Of a DNA stretch of 64,000 nucleotides, positions 37,150 to 51,605 are shown piece by piece. How positions within the stretch are numbered: position 1 is the stretch's first letter; the number at the start of each line of letters is the position of its first letter. Source of the DNA: Aristolochia californica (lineage: Eukaryota > Streptophyta > Magnoliopsida > Piperales > Aristolochiaceae); assembly GCA_029961685.1 (NCBI GenBank), contig JARWKL010000005.1:12180164-12244163 (forward strand), read 5' to 3'. A model generated the notes under the pieces. It had not been told where the DNA came from. It searched no databases and saw nothing but the letters and a program-made list of their open reading frames with translations. The position numbers and the translations under genes were made by a program.

Positions 37150-37500
37150 AAATTCCAGTAGTTCAACCCTAATAGCTCAAAATTTTTTAAGAAAGAGATT
37201 TTTGTACACATGTTTTAAAAAATGGATATGCATGCTTGAAATATGTTAAATAGGTAAATCACCTATGGATCCAATCATTTTAAAGAGAATAACATTAAAT
37301 TCTCAAGTGAATGTGCGGTGGGATATTTACCCGAGTCAAACAAGCCATTATTTTTTCCTCTTCCAAAAAGCTGACCTAATTATCATAGATGATTTTAAAG
37401 TGTTTTATTATGCGTAAAGGGAAATATTTTTGTGAGGAATGACATATGGATTTGGAGTCAAATCTCAGTTAAAAATCCCCCGCCTCCCCCTTTTCCAGAC
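37150..37500 (+). promoter_or_regulatory. Representative satellite unit region examined for promoter signals; only the repeated TATATAAA box is seen
   Basis: Every well-preserved unit carries one TATATAAA in the context CCTAATATATAAAAACT (A) or CCTGATATATAAAAACT (B), for example at 36836-36850 and 37515-37525 in the units bordering this stretch. It is a canonical TATA-box match and lies just downstream of a C-rich tract. AT-rich satellites produce such matches readily, and no transcript, splice or polyadenylation evidence can be read here. A candidate only. Confidence 0.25.
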
Positions 37501-37889
37501 GATTGCAGAATCTGATATATAAAAACTGAATAGAGTTTTCAATACCTAATAATTACAGACACTTTTTGGAATTATTTCTCTCTGCATTTCTGCATTGCGC
37601 ATTTCCTTTATAGATGTGTCCTTTTTTCTTAAATCAAAACTTGAGTTTTCACTTTCCCTTTAGCTCATAAACAAAAAAAGAGATAAAACGGAAATTGATC
37701 ACAACAAAATGAAAATTTTAAATTTTACGTACGGAAAGAATTTAATACAATAAACAAATGTAAGTAAATAAAATTAAGTCACACTCCACAAATGATCACA
37801 AAAGTTTTATTATCGAAGTTTGGGAAATCCCACTAGTTCAACCCTAACAGCTCAGAAATCTATAAGAAAGAGATTTTCTACACTTGTTT

Positions 37890-39300
37890 TAAAAAATGGA
37901 TATGCATGCTTGAAACATGTTAAAGATGCAAATGACCTATGGATCCAAACTTTTTAAAGAGAATAACATTAAATTCTCAAATGAACGTGCAGTGGAATAT
38001 TTACCAGAGTCAAACAAGCCATTATCTTGCCCACTAACAAAAAGCTGATGTAACAATCATAGATGATTGTAAAGTGATTTATTATGCGTAACTGGAAATA
38101 TTTTTTTAAGGAATGACTTATGTATTGGGAGTCAACTCTCAGTTAAAAATCCTCCGCTTCCTCCTTTTCCAGACGATTGCAGAACCTGATATATAAAAAA
38201 AAAAAAAAAAGAGTTTACAATCCCTAAAAATTATAGTCACTTTTTGAAATTATCTCTCTCCACATTTGTTCATTGAGCATTTCCATTATAGATGTATCCT
38301 TTTTTCTTAAACATAAACTTGAGTTTTTGCTTTCCCTTCATCTTATAAACAAAAAAAAAGAGATAAAAGGCAAATAGATCACAACAAAATGAAAATTTTA
38401 GAGTTTATTTATGAAAAGAATTTAAAGAAATAAACAAATGTAAGTAAAGAAAATTTATTCACACACCACAAATGAACACAAAATTTTTGTTCTCCAAGTT
38501 TGGGAATTTGCACTAGTTCAGCCATAATAGCTCGGAATTTGATAAGAAAATGATTTTTCTACACATGTTTAAAAAATGGATATGCATGCTTGAAACATGT
38601 TAAAGATGCAAATGACCTATGGATCCAAACTTTTTAAAGAGAATAACATTAAATTCTCAAATGAACGTGCAGTGGAATATTTACCAGAGTCAAACAAGCC
38701 ATTATCTTGCCCACTAACAAAAAGCTGATGTAACAATCATAGATGATTGTAAAGTGATTTATTATACGTAACTGGAAATATTTTTTTAAGGAATGACTTA
38801 TGTATTGGGAGTCAACTCTCAGTTAAAAATCCTCCGCTTCCTCCTTTTCCAGACGATTGCAGAACCTGATATATATATATAAAAAAAAAGAGTTTACAAT
38901 CCCTAAAAATTATAGTCACTTTTTGAAATTATCTCTCTCCACATTTGTTCATTGAGCATTTCCATTATAGATGTATCCTTTTTTCTTAAACATAAACTTG
39001 AGTTTTTGCTTTCCCTTCATCTTATAAACAAAAAAAAGAGATAAAAGGCAAATAGATCACAACAAAATGAAAATTTTAGAGTTTATTTATGAAAAGAATT
39101 TAAAGAAATAAACAAATGTAAGTAAAGAAAATTTATTCACACACCACAAATGAACACAAAATTTTTGTTCTCCAAGTTTGGGAATTTGCACTAGTTCAGC
39201 CATAATAGCTCGGAATTTGATAAGAAAATGATTTTTCTACACATGTTTAAAAAATGGATATGCATGCTTGAAACATGTTAAAGATGCAAATGACCTATGG
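37890..39300 (+). repeat. Very recent tandem duplication of one family B monomer
   Basis: Units starting at 37897 and 38577 are almost identical over about 680 bp. They share CTCAAATGAACGTGCAGTGGA, CCATTATCTTGCCC, AGCTGATGTAACAATC, CTTATGTATTGGGAG, TCCTCCGCTTCCTCC, CTTAAACATAAACTTGAG, TTTTTGCTTTCCC, GTTCTCCAAGTTTG and CAGCCATAATAGCTC. I see only a few differences: TTATGCG versus TTATACG, and the A/TA-rich stretch at 38195-38214 versus 38870-38889. Identity breaks at about 39,305 (CCAATCCTTTTAAATAG). Confidence 0.9.
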
Positions 39301-42300
39301 ATCCAATCCTTTTAAATAGTATAACATTAAATTCTCAAGTGAACGTGCGGTGGAATATTTACCCGAGTCAAACATGCCATTATTTTGACCATTTACACAA
39401 AGCCACCTAACGATCATAGATGATTGTAATGTGATTTATCATGCGTAACGGGCTATATTTTTTTGTAAGGAATGACTTATGGATTGGGAGTCAACATAGT
39501 TAAAAATCCCCCGCCTCCCCCTTTTCCCGACGAATGCAAAACGTGATATATAAAAACTAAAAAGAGTTTACAATCCCTAAAAATTATAGACACTTTTTGG
39601 AATTATCTCTCTCTACATTTTTGCATTGTAAATTTCTATTATAGATGCCTACTTTTGTCCTAAATCAAAACATGAGTTTTCACTTTACCATCATCTCGTA
39701 AAAAAAAAAAAAAAGAAAAAAAGGCAAATAGATCACAACAAAATGAAAATTTTAGAGTTTATGTATGGAAAGAATTTAAAGCAATAAAAAAATGTAAATA
39801 AAGAAAATTTATTCACACACCACAAATGAACACAAAAGTTTTGTTATCCAAGTTCGGGAAATTCCAGTAGTTCAACCCTAATAGCTCAGAATTTTATAAG
39901 AAAGAGATATTTCTACACATGTTTTAAAAAAAGGATATGCATGCTTGAAATATATTAAAGATGTAAATCACCAATGGATCCAAACCTTTTAAAGAGAATA
40001 ACATTAAATTCACAAGTGAATGTGCGGTGGGATATTTACCCGAGTCAAACAAGCCATTATTTTGCCCACTTACAAAAAGTTGACCTAACGATCATAGATG
40101 GTTGTAAAGTGATTTATTATGCGTAACGGTTAATATTTTGTGAGGAATGACTTATGGATTGGGAGTCAACTCTCAGTTAAAAATCTCCCACCTCCCCCTT
40201 TTCTAGACGATTGCAGAACCTGATATATAAAAACTAAAAAGAGTTTACAATCCCTAAAAATTACAGACACTTTTTGGAATTATCTCTCTCTACATTTGTT
40301 CATTGTGCATTTCAATTTTAGATGTATACTTTTTCTTAAATAAAAAAATTCAGTTTTCACTTTCCCTACAACTTGTAAACAAAAAAAAAGAGGTAAAAGG
40401 CAAATTGATCACAACAAAATGAAAATTTTACAGTTTATGAATGGAAAGAATTTAAAGTAATAAAAAAATTTAAGTAAAGAAAATTTATTCACACACCACA
40501 AATGAACACAAATTTTTTGTTATCTAAGTTTGGGAAATTCCACTAGTTCAACCCTAATAGCTCGGAATTTTATAAGAGAGAAATTTTTTAACACAAGTTT
40601 TAAAAATCGGATATGCATGCTTGAAAAATTCTGAAGATGCAAATGACCAATGGATCCAAACCTTTTATAGAGAATAACATTATTCCCAAGTGAACTTGCG
40701 GTGGGATTTTTACCCGAGTCAAACAAACCATTATTTTGCCCATTTACAAAAAGCTGACCTAACGACCATAGATGATTGTAAAGTGATTTATCATGCATAA
40801 AGGGATATATTTTTTTAAAGAATAACTTATGGATTGGGTGTCAACACTCAGTTAAAAATCCCCGCCTCCCCCGTTTCCCGAAGATTGCAGAACCTGATAT
40901 ATAAAAAATAAAAAGCATTTACAATCCCTAAAACTTCCAAAAACTTTTTGGAATTATCTCTCTCTACATTTGTGCATTTTGCATTTCCTTTTTAGATGTA
41001 TACTGTTTTTTTACATCAAAACTTGAGTTTTCACTTTCCCTTTAGCTCGTAAACAAAAAAAAGAGATAAAAGGCAAATAGATCACAACAAAATGAAAATT
41101 TTAGAGTTTGTTTATGAAAAGAATTTAAAGCAATAAAAAAATCTAAGTGAAGAAAATTTATTCACACACCACAAATGTACACAAAAGTTTTGTTATCCAA
41201 GTTTGGGAAATTCCACTAGTTCAAACCTAATAACTCGGAATTTTATAAGAAAGATATTTTGCTACACATTTCTAAAAAGATGGATATGCATACTTGAAAC
41301 ATGTTAAAGATGCAAATGACCTATGGATCCAAACCTCTTAAAGATAATAACATTAAATTCTAGTGTGAATATCCAGTGGGATATTTACCTGTGTCAAACA
41401 TGGTATTATTTTGCCCACTTACAAATAGCTGACCTAACGATCATAGATGATTGTAAAGTGATTTATCATGTGTATCATGATATATTTTTGTTAGGAATGA
41501 CTTATGGATTGGAAGTCAACTCTCAGTTAAAAATCCCGCGTTTTCCCCTTTACCCTACGATTGTAGAACCTGGAATATAAAAACTAAAATGAATTTACAA
41601 TCCCTAAAAATTGCAGACACTTTTTGGAATTATTTCTCTCTACATTTGTGCATTGCGCATTTTCAATATAGATGTATCCTTTTTTCTTAAATCAAAATTT
41701 GAGCTTTAACTTTTCCTTCAGCTCGTAAACAAAAAAAGCGATAAAAGGCAAATAGATTACAACAAAATAGAAATTTTAAAGTTTATGTAGGTAATGAATT
41801 TAAAGCAATAAAAAAATGTAAGTAAATAAATTTTATTCACACACCATAAATGAACACAAAATTTTTGTGATCCTAGTTTGGGAAATTCCACTAGCTAAAC
41901 CATAATAGCTTGGAATTTTATAAGAAAGAGATTTTTCTACACAAGTTTTAAAAAATGGATATGCGGTTGAAACATGTTAAAGATGCAAATGACCTATGGA
42001 TCCAAACCTCTTAAAGAGAATAACATTAAATTCTCAAGTGAACATGCGGTGGGATATTTACCCGAGTCAAATAAGCCATTATTTTGCCCACTTACAAGAA
42101 GCTGACCTAATGATCATAGATGATTGTAAAGTGATTTATCATGTGTAACAGGCTATATTATTGTAAGGAATGACTTATTGATTGGGACTCAAATTTCAAT
42201 TAAAAATCCCACGTTTTGCAGAGCCTGATATATAAATACGAAAAATAGTTTAATTACAAATACTTTTTAGAATTATCTCTCTCTATATTTGTGCATTGTG

Positions 42301-42420
42301 CATTTCCATTATAGATGTATCCTTTTTTCTTAAATCAAAACTTGAGTTTTCACTTTTCCTTCAGCTCTTAAACAAAAAAAAAGAGATAAAAGGCAAACAA
42401 ATTACAACAAAATGAAAATT

Positions 42421-43840
42421 TTGTAGTTTGTGTATGGAAATAATTTAAAGAAATAAATAAATGTAAATGAAGAAAATTTATTCACACACCACAAATGAAC
42501 ACAAAAGTTTTGTTATCCAAGTTTAGAAAATTCTACTAGTTCAACCATAATAGCTCAGAATTTTACAAGAAATAGATTTTTCTATTCTTGTTTTAAAAAA
42601 TGGATATGCATGCTTGAAACATGTTAAAGATTTAAATCACTTATGGATCCAAACCTTTTAAAGAGAATAACATTAAATTCTCAAGTGAACGTGCGGTGGG
42701 ATATTTACCCGAGTCAAACAAGCCATTATTTTGCCCATTTTTAAAAAGCTGACCTAACGATCCTAGATGATTGTAAAGTGAGTTATCATGCGTAACATGC
42801 TATATTTTTGTACGGAATGACTTATAGATTGGGAGTAACCACTCAGTTGAAAATCCTTTGCCTCCCTTTTTCCCGACGATTGCAAAACCTTATATATAAA
42901 AACTAAAAAGAGTTTACAATCCTTAAGAACTACAAAAACTTTTTGGAATTATCTCTCTCTACATTTGTGCATTGTGCATTTCCATTTTAGATGTATACTT
43001 TTTTATTAAATCAAAACTTGACTTTTCACTTTCCCTTCATCTCATAAAAAAAAAAGAGATAAAAGGCAAACAGATCACAACAAAATGAAAATTTTACATT
43101 TTATGTATGAAAATAATTTAATGCAATAAATAAATATAAATGAAGAAAATTTATTCACACACCACAAATGAACACAAAATTTTTGTTATCCAAGTTTAGG
43201 AAATTCTACTAGTTCAACCATAATAGCTCGAAATTTTACAAGAAATAGATTTTTCTGTTCTTGTTTTAAAAAATGGATATGCATGCTTGAAAAATGTTAA
43301 AGATGTAAATCACCTATGGACCCAAACCTTTTAAAGGGAATAACATTAAATTCTCAAGTGAACGTGCGGTGGGATACTTAACCGAGTAAAACAAGCCATT
43401 ATTTTGCCCATTTTAAAAAAGTTGACCTAACGATCATAGATGATTGTAAAGTGATTTATCATGCGTAATGGGCTATATTTTTGTAAGGAATGACTTAAGG
43501 GCCTCCCCTTTTTCCCGACGATTGCAAAACCTTATATGTAAAAACTAAAAAGAGTTTACAATCCTTAAGAACTACAAACACTTTTTGGAATTATCTCTCT
43601 CTACATTTGTGCGTTGTGCATTTCCATTTTAGATGTATACTTTTTTCTTAAATCAAAACTTGAGCTTTCACTTTCCCTTCATCTCGTAAACAAAAAAAAG
43701 AGATAAAAGGCAAATAGATCACAACAAAATGAAAATTTTAGCGTTTATGCATGGAAAGAATTTAAAGCAATAAACAAATGTAAATAAAGAAAATTTATTC
43801 ACACCCCACAAATGAACACAAAAGTTTTGTTGTTCAAGCT
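42421..43840 (+). repeat. Pair of related adjacent family B monomers
   Basis: Units around 42601 and 43274 share TAAATGAAGAAAATTTATTC, TTCTACTAGTTCAACCATAA, TTTTACAAGAAATAG, TCTTGTTTTAAAAAATGG and CAAAACCTTATAT.TAAAAAC followed by ATCCTTAAGAACTACAAA. The second unit lost about 30 bp at about 43,498, where GACTTAAG joins GGCCTCCCC. A tandem duplication older than that at 37.9 kb is indicated. Confidence 0.75.
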
Positions 43841-45890
43841 TGGGATTGCACTAGTTCAACCCTAATTGCTCAGAATTTTATGAGAAAGAAATTTTTCTAC
43901 ACATGTTTTAAATTATGGATACGCATCCGTGAAACAAGTTAAAGATGAAAATGACCTATGGATCAAAAACCTTTTAAAGTGAATAACATTAAATTTTCAA
44001 GTGAACATGTGGTGGGATATTTACAAAAGTCAAACAAGCCATTATTTTGCCCACTTCCAAAAAGTTGACCTAACGATCATAGATGATTGTAAGGTCATTT
44101 ATCATGCGTAACAGGCTATAGTTTTTGTATGGAATGACTTATGGATTGGGAGTCAACTCTAAGTTAAATATCCCCTGCCTCCCCCTTTTCCCGATGATTG
44201 TAGAACCTGATATATGACAACTAAAAAGCGGTAACAATCCCTAAAAATTACAGACACTTTTTGGAATTATCTGTCTCTACATTTGTGCATTGTGCATTTC
44301 CATTTTTTATATATACTTTTTCTTAAATAAAAACTTGAGTTTCCACTTTCTCTTCATCACGTTAACAAAAAAAAAAAAAAGATAAAAGGCAAATATATCA
44401 CAATAAAATGAAAATTTCAGAGTTTATGTATGAAAATAATTTAAAGCAATAAACAAATGTAACTAGAGAAAATTTATTCACACACCACAAATGTACACAA
44501 AAGTTTTGGTATCCAAGTTTTGGAAATTCCACTAGTTCAACCCTAATAGCTCAGAATTTTATAAGAAAGAGATTTTTCTACACATGTTTTAAAATATGGA
44601 TATGCATGCTTGAAACATGTTAAAGTTTCAAATGACCTATGGATCCAAACCTTTTAAAAATAATAACAGTAAATTCTCAAGTGAATGTGCGGTGTGATAT
44701 TACCCGAGTCAAACAAGCTATTATTTTACCTATTTACAAAAAGCTGACCTAACGATCATAGATGATTGTAAAGTGATTTAACATGTGCAATGAGATATAT
44801 TTTTGTAAGGAATGACTTTTGGATTGGGAGTCAACACTCAGTTAAAAATCCCCCGCCTCTCCCTTTTCCCGACGATTGCAGAACCTGATATATAAAAACT
44901 AAAAAGAGTATACGATCCCTAAAAATTACAGACACTTTTTGAAATTATCTCTCTCTACAATTGTGCATTGTGCATTTTCATTTTAGATATATACTTTTTT
45001 CTTAAATTAAAACTTGTGTTTTCTCTTTCCCCTCATCTCGTAAACAATAAAAGAGATAAAAGGCAAATAGATCACAACACAATGAAAATTTTAGAGTTTA
45101 TGTAAGGAAATAATTTAAAGCAATAAAAAAATGTAAGTAAAGAAAATTTATTCACACACTACAAATGTACACAAAATTTTAGTTTTTGGGAAATTCCACT
45201 AGTTCAACCTTTATAGCACGGAATTTTATAAGAATGAGATTTTTCTACATATTTTTAAAAAACGGATATGCATGTTTGAAACATGTTAAAGATACAAATG
45301 ACCTATGGATCCAAACCTTTTGAAAAAAATAGCATTAAATTCTCTAGTGAACATGCAGTGGGATAATTACCCTAGTCAAACAAGCCATTATTTTACCCAT
45401 TTTCAAAAAGCTGACCTCACGATCATAGATTATTGTAAAGTGATTTGTCATACGTAACGGGCTATATGTTTGTTAGAAATGACTTATGGATTAGGAGTCA
45501 ACACTCAGTTAAAAATCCCCCGCCTCCCCTTTTTCCTGACGATTGCAGAACCTGATATATAAAAACTAAAAAGAGTTTACAATCCCTAAGAATTACACGC
45601 ACTTTTTTGAATTATCTCTTTCAAAATTTTTGAATTGTCTATTTCCATTTTAGATGTATACTTTTCTCTTAAATCAAAACATGAGTTTTCACTTTCCCTT
45701 CATCTCATCAACAAAAAAAGAGATAAAAGGCAAAAAGACCACACCAAAATAAAAATTTCAGAGTTTATGTATGGAAAGAATTTAAAGTAATAAACAAAAG
45801 TAAGTAAAGAAAATTTATTCACACACCACAAATGAACACAAAAGTTTTTTTATCCAAGTTTTTGAAATTTCACTACATCAACCCTAATAG

Positions 45891-45915
45891 CTCAATATTT
45901 ATAATAAATGGATAT
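45891..45915 (+). repeat. 29-bp deletion marking alternate higher-order copies
   Basis: CTCA(A/G)TATTTATAATAAA(T/A)GGATATGC at 45891 and again at 48722 lacks the AAGAAAGAGATTTTTCTACACATG stretch that is present at 47304, 50125 and 53581. The two deleted sites are 2,831 bp apart, twice the dimer length, so a four-monomer period is superimposed on the two-monomer one. Confidence 0.8.
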
Positions 45916-48900
45916 GCATGCTTGAAACATGTTAAAGATGAAAATGACCTATGGATTCAAACCTTTTAAAGAGAATAACATTAAATTCTCAAGTGAATGT
46001 GCGGTGGGATATTTACCCAAGTCAAACAAGCCAATATTTTACCCATTTTAAAAAAGCCGACCTAATGATCATAGATGATTTTAAAGTGATTTTTCATGCT
46101 TAACGGGCTATATTTTTGTAAGGAATGACTTATGGATTGGGGGTCAACACTCAGTTAAAAATCCCCCGCCTCCCCCTTTTCTAGAAGTATGCAGAACCTG
46201 ATATAAAAAAAATAAAAAGAGTTTACAATCCCTAAAAATTACAAACACTTTTTCGAATTATCTCTCTCCATATTTGTGCATTGTGCATTTCCATTATAGA
46301 TGTATACTTTTTTCTTAAATTAAAAACAATTTTTTGGAATTATCTCTCTCTAAATTTGTGCATTATACATTTCCATTTTAGATGTATACTTTTTAAAAAA
46401 ATAAAAACTTGAGTTTTCACTTTCCCTTCATCTCGTAAACAAAAAAAAAGAGATAAACACAATAAGATCACAAAGAAATGAAAATTTTAGAGTTTATGTA
46501 TGGAAAGAATTTAAAGCAATAAACAAATGTAAGTAAAGAAAATTTATTCACACACCACAAATGAACACAAAATTTTTGCTATCCAAGTTTTGGAAATTCC
46601 ACTAGTTCAACCCTAATAGCTAGGAATTTTATAAGAAAGAGATTTTTCTACACTTGTTTTAAAAATTGGATATGCATGCTTGAAACATGTTAGAGATGCA
46701 AATGAACTGGGGACCCAAACTTTTTAAACGGAATAACATTAAACCTCAAGTGCACATGTGGAGGGATATTTACTCGAGTAAAACAAGCCATTATTTTGCC
46801 CTTTTACAAAAAGCTGACTAACGATCATAGATGATTGTAAAGTGATTTATCATGTATAGCGGGCTATATTTTTGTATGGAATGACTTATGGATTGGGGGT
46901 CAACACTCAGTTAAAAATCCCTCGCCTCCCCCTTTTCCTGACGAATACAGAACCTGATATATAAAAACTAAAAAGAGTTTACTATCCCTTAGAATTAAAG
47001 ACACTTTTTGGAATTATCTCTCTCTAAATTTTTGCATTGTGCATTTCAATTTTAGATGTATACTTTTTTCTTAAATCAACACTTGAGTTTTCACTTTCCC
47101 TTCATCTCGTAAAAAAAAAAAAAGAGATCAAAGGCAAATAGATCACAACAAAATGAAAAATTTAGAGTTTATGTATAGAAAGAATTAAAGTAATAAACAA
47201 AAGTAAGTAAAGAAAATTTATTCACACACCACAAATAAACACAAAAGCTTTGTTATCCAAGTTTTGGAAATTCCACAACGTCAACCCTAATAGCTCAGTA
47301 TTTAAAAAGAAAGAGATTTTTCTACACATGTTTTAATAAATGGATATGCATATTTGAAACATGTTAAAGATGCAAATGACCTATGGATCCAAACCTTTGA
47401 AAGAGAATAACATTAAATTATCAAGTGAACGTGCGGTGGGATATTTACTCGTGTCAAACAAGCCAATATTTTACCCATTTTCAAAAAGTAGACCTAACGA
47501 CCATAGATGATTTTAAAATGATTTATCATGCTTAACGGGCTTTATTTTTGTAAGGAATGACTTATGGATTGGGGGTCAACACTCAGTTAAAAATCCCCCG
47601 ACTCCCCCTTTTCCCGAAGCTTGTAGAACCTGATATATAAAAAATAAAAAGAGTTTAGAATCCCTAAAAATTACAAACACTTTTTGGAATTATCTCTCTA
47701 CACATTTGTGCATTGTGCATTTCCATTATAGATGTATACTTTTTCTTAAATTAAAAACACTTTTTGGAATTATCTCTCTCTAAACTTGTGCATTATGCAT
47801 TTCCATTTTAGATATATACTTTTTTCGTAAATAAAAACTTGAGTTCACTTTCCCTTCATCTTGTAAACAAAAAAAAGAGATAAAACGCAAACAGATCACA
47901 AAAAAATGAAAATTTTAGAGTTTATGTATGGAAAGAATTTAAATCAATAAAAAAATGTAAGTAAAGAAAATTTATTCACACACCACAAATGAACACAAAA
48001 TTTTTGTTATCCAAGTTTGGGAAATTCCACTAGTTCAACCCTAATAGCTAGGAATATTATAAGAAAGAGATCTTCCTACACTTGTTGAAAAAATAGATAT
48101 GCATGCTTGAAACATGTTAGAGATGCAAATGACCAGGGGATCCAAACTTTTTAAACAGAATAACATTAAATTCTCAAGTGAACGTGCGGAGGGATATTTA
48201 CCCGAGTCGAACAAGCCATTATTTTGCCCATTTACAAAAAGCTGACCTAACGATCATATATGATTGCAAAGTGATTTATCATGTGTAACGGGATATTTTT
48301 TTTAAGGAATGGCTTATGGATTGGGGGTCAACACTCAGTTAAAAATCCCCCGCTTCCCCATTTTATCGACGAATACAGAACCTGATATATAAAAACTAAA
48401 AAGAGTTTACTATCCCTTAGAATTACAGACACTTTTTGGAATGATCTCTCTCTAAATTTTTTCATTGTGCATTTCAATTTTAAACGTATACTTTTTTCTT
48501 AAATCAAGACTTGAGTTATCACTTTCCCTTCATCTCGTAAACAAAAAAAAGAGATAAAAAGCAAATAGATCACAACAAAATGAAAATTTTAGAGTTTATG
48601 TATGGAAAGAATTTAGAGTAATAAAGAAAAGTAAGTAAAGAAAATTTATTCACAAACAAAAAATGAACACAAAAGTTTTGTTATCCAAGTTTTGGAAATT
48701 CCACTTCATCAACCCTAATAGCTCAGTATTTATAATAAAAGGATATGCTTGCTTGAAACATGTTAAAGATGCAAATGACCTATGGATCCAAACCTTTTAA
48801 AGAGAATAACATTAAATTCTCAAGTGAACATGCGGTGGGATATTTACCCAAGTCAAACAAGCCAATCTTTTACCCATTTTCAAAAAGCTGACCTAACGAA

Positions 48901-51605
48901 CATAGATGATTTTAAAGTGATTTATCAAGCTTAACGGGCAATATTTTTGTAAGGAATGATTTATGGATTGGGGGTCAACACTCAGTTAAAAATGCCCCGC
49001 CTCCCCCTTTTCCCGAAGTTTGTAGAACCTGATGTATAAAAAATAAAAAGAGTTTGCAATCCCTAAAAATTACAAACACTTTTTGGAATTATCTCTCTCC
49101 ACATTTGTGCATTGTGCATTTCCATTATAGATGTATACTTTTTCCTTAAATTAAATTTTTTTTTTTGAATTATCTCTCTCTAAATTTGTGCATTATACAT
49201 TTCCATTTTAGATGTATACTATTTTCATAAATAAAAACATGAGTTTTCACTTTCCCTTCATCTCGTAAACAGAAAAAAGAGATAAAACGAAACAGATCAC
49301 AAAAAATGAAAATTTTAGAGTTTTTGTATGGAAATAATTTAAAGCCATAATCAAATGTAAGTAAAGAAAATTTATTCACACACCACAAATGAACACAAAA
49401 TTTTTGTTATCCAAGTTTGGAAAATTCCACTAGTTCAACCCTAATAGCTAGGAATTTTATAAGAAAGAGGATTTTCTACTCTTGTTTTAAAAAATGGATA
49501 TGCATACTTGAAACATGTTAGAGATGCAAATGACCTGGGGATCCAAACTTTTTAAACATAATAACATTAAATTCTCAAGTGAACGTGCGGAGGGATATTT
49601 ACACGAGTCAAACAAGCCATTATTTTGCCCATTTACAAAAAGCTGACCTAACGATCATAGATGATTGTAAAGTGATTTATCATGTGTAACGGTCTATATT
49701 TTTGTATGGAATGACTTATGGATTGGGGGTCAACACTCAGTTAAAAATCCCTTGCATCCCCCTTTTCCTAACGAATACAGAACGTGATATATAATAACTA
49801 AAAAGAGTTTACTATCCCTTAGAATTACAGACACTTTTTGGAATTTTCTCTCTCTACATTATTGCATTGTGCATTTCAATTTTAGATGTATACTTTTTTC
49901 TTAAATCAAGACTTGAGTTTTCAGTTTCCTTTTATCTCGTAAACAAAAAAAAAGAGATAAAAGGCAAATAGATCTCAAGAAAATGAAAATTTTAGAGTTT
50001 ATGTATGAAAAGAATTTAAAGTAATAAAAAAAAGTAAGTAAAGAAAATTTATTCACACACCACAAATGAACACAAAAGTTTTGTTATCCATGTTTTGGAA
50101 ATTCAACTACCTCAACCCTGATAGCTCAGTATTTAATAAGAAAGAGATTTTTCTACACATGTTTTAATAAATGGATATGCATGCTTGAAACATGTTAAAG
50201 ATGCAAATGACCTATGGATCCAAACCTTTTAAAGAGAATAACATTAAATTCTCAAGTGACCGTGTGGGGGGATATTTACCCGAGTCCAACAAGCCATTAT
50301 TTTACCCATTTTCAAAAAGCTAACGTACCGATCATAGATGATTTTAATGTGATTTATCATGCTTAAGGGGCTATATTTTTGTAATGACTTATGGATTGGG
50401 GGTCAACACTCTGTTAAAAATCCCCCGCCTCCCCCTTTTCCCGAAGTTTGCAGAAAATGATATCTAAAAAATAAAAAGAGTTTACAATCCCTAAAAATCA
50501 CAAACACTTCTTGGAATTATCTCTCTCCACATTTGTGCATTGTGCATTTCCATTATAAATGTATACTTTTTTCTTAAGTTAAAAAATCTCTTTGGAATTA
50601 TCTTTCTCTAAATTTGTGCATTATGCATTTCCATTTTAGATGTATACTTATTTCATAAATTAAAACTTGAGTTTTCACTTTCCCTTCATCTCGTAAACAA
50701 AAAAAAAAAAAGAATTAAAACGCAAAAAGATCACAAAAAAAGAAAATTTTAGAGTTTATGTATGGAAAGAATTTAAAGCAATAAACAAATGTAAGTAAAG
50801 AAAATTTATTCACACACCACAAATGAACACAAAAGTTTTGTTATCTAAGTTTGGGAAATTCCACTAGTTCAACACTAATAGCTAGAAATTTTATAAGTAA
50901 GAGATTTTTCTACACTTGTTTTAAAAATTGGATATGCATGCTTGAAACATGTTAGAGATGCAAATGACTCGGGGATCCAAACTTTTTTAACAGAATAACA
51001 TTCAATTCTCAAGTGAACGTGCGGAGGGATATTTACCCGAGTCAAACAAGCCATTATTTTGCCCATTTACAAAAAGCTGACCCAACGATCTTAGATGATT
51101 GTAAAATGATCTATCATGCGTAATGCGCTATATTTTTGTAAGGAATGACTTATGGATTGGGGGTCAACACTCAGATAAAAATCCCCCGCCTCCCCCTTTT
51201 CCCGACGAATACAGAACTTGATATATAAAAACTAAAAAGAGTTTACTATCCCTTAGAATTACAGACACTTTTTGGAATTATCTCTCCCTAAATTTTTTCA
51301 TTGTGCATTTCAATTTTGGATGTTTACTTTTTTCTTAAATCAAGACTTGAGTTTTCACTTTTCCTTCATCTCGTAAACAAAAAAAAGAAGTTAAAAGGCA
51401 AATAGATCACTACAAAATAAAAGTTTTAAAGTTTATGTATGGAAAGAATTTAAATTAATAAAAAAATTTAAGAAAAGAAAATTTTTTCACACACCACAAA
51501 TAAACACAAAAGTTTTGTTATCCAAGTTTTGGAAATTCCTCTAGTTAAACCTAATAGCTTAGTATTTTATAAGAAAGAGATTTTTCTACCCATGTTTTAA
51601 AAAAT
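45909..51605 (+). repeat. Higher-order repeat: four copies of a two-monomer unit of about 1.43 kb
   Basis: Anchor spacings alternate long and short: 758, 674, 753, 646, 755, 677, 757, 676. The dimers are therefore 45909-47341, 47341-48740, 48740-50172 and 50172-51605 (1432, 1399, 1432, 1433 bp). The long monomer has a C-tract side ending GAAGTTTG(T/C)AGAA with AAAAAATAAAAAGAG, plus an extra internal copy of about 75-80 bp of the GGAATTATCTCTCTC to TTTTAGATGTATAC segment (first seen at 46246-46321 and 46322-46396). The short monomer has ACGAATACAGAAC (46941, 48369, 49771, 51205) and TTTACTATCCCTTAGAATTA. A further relative of the short type, with ACGAATACAG at 53228, is followed by an anchor-region relative at 53585. 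Confidence 0.9.
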
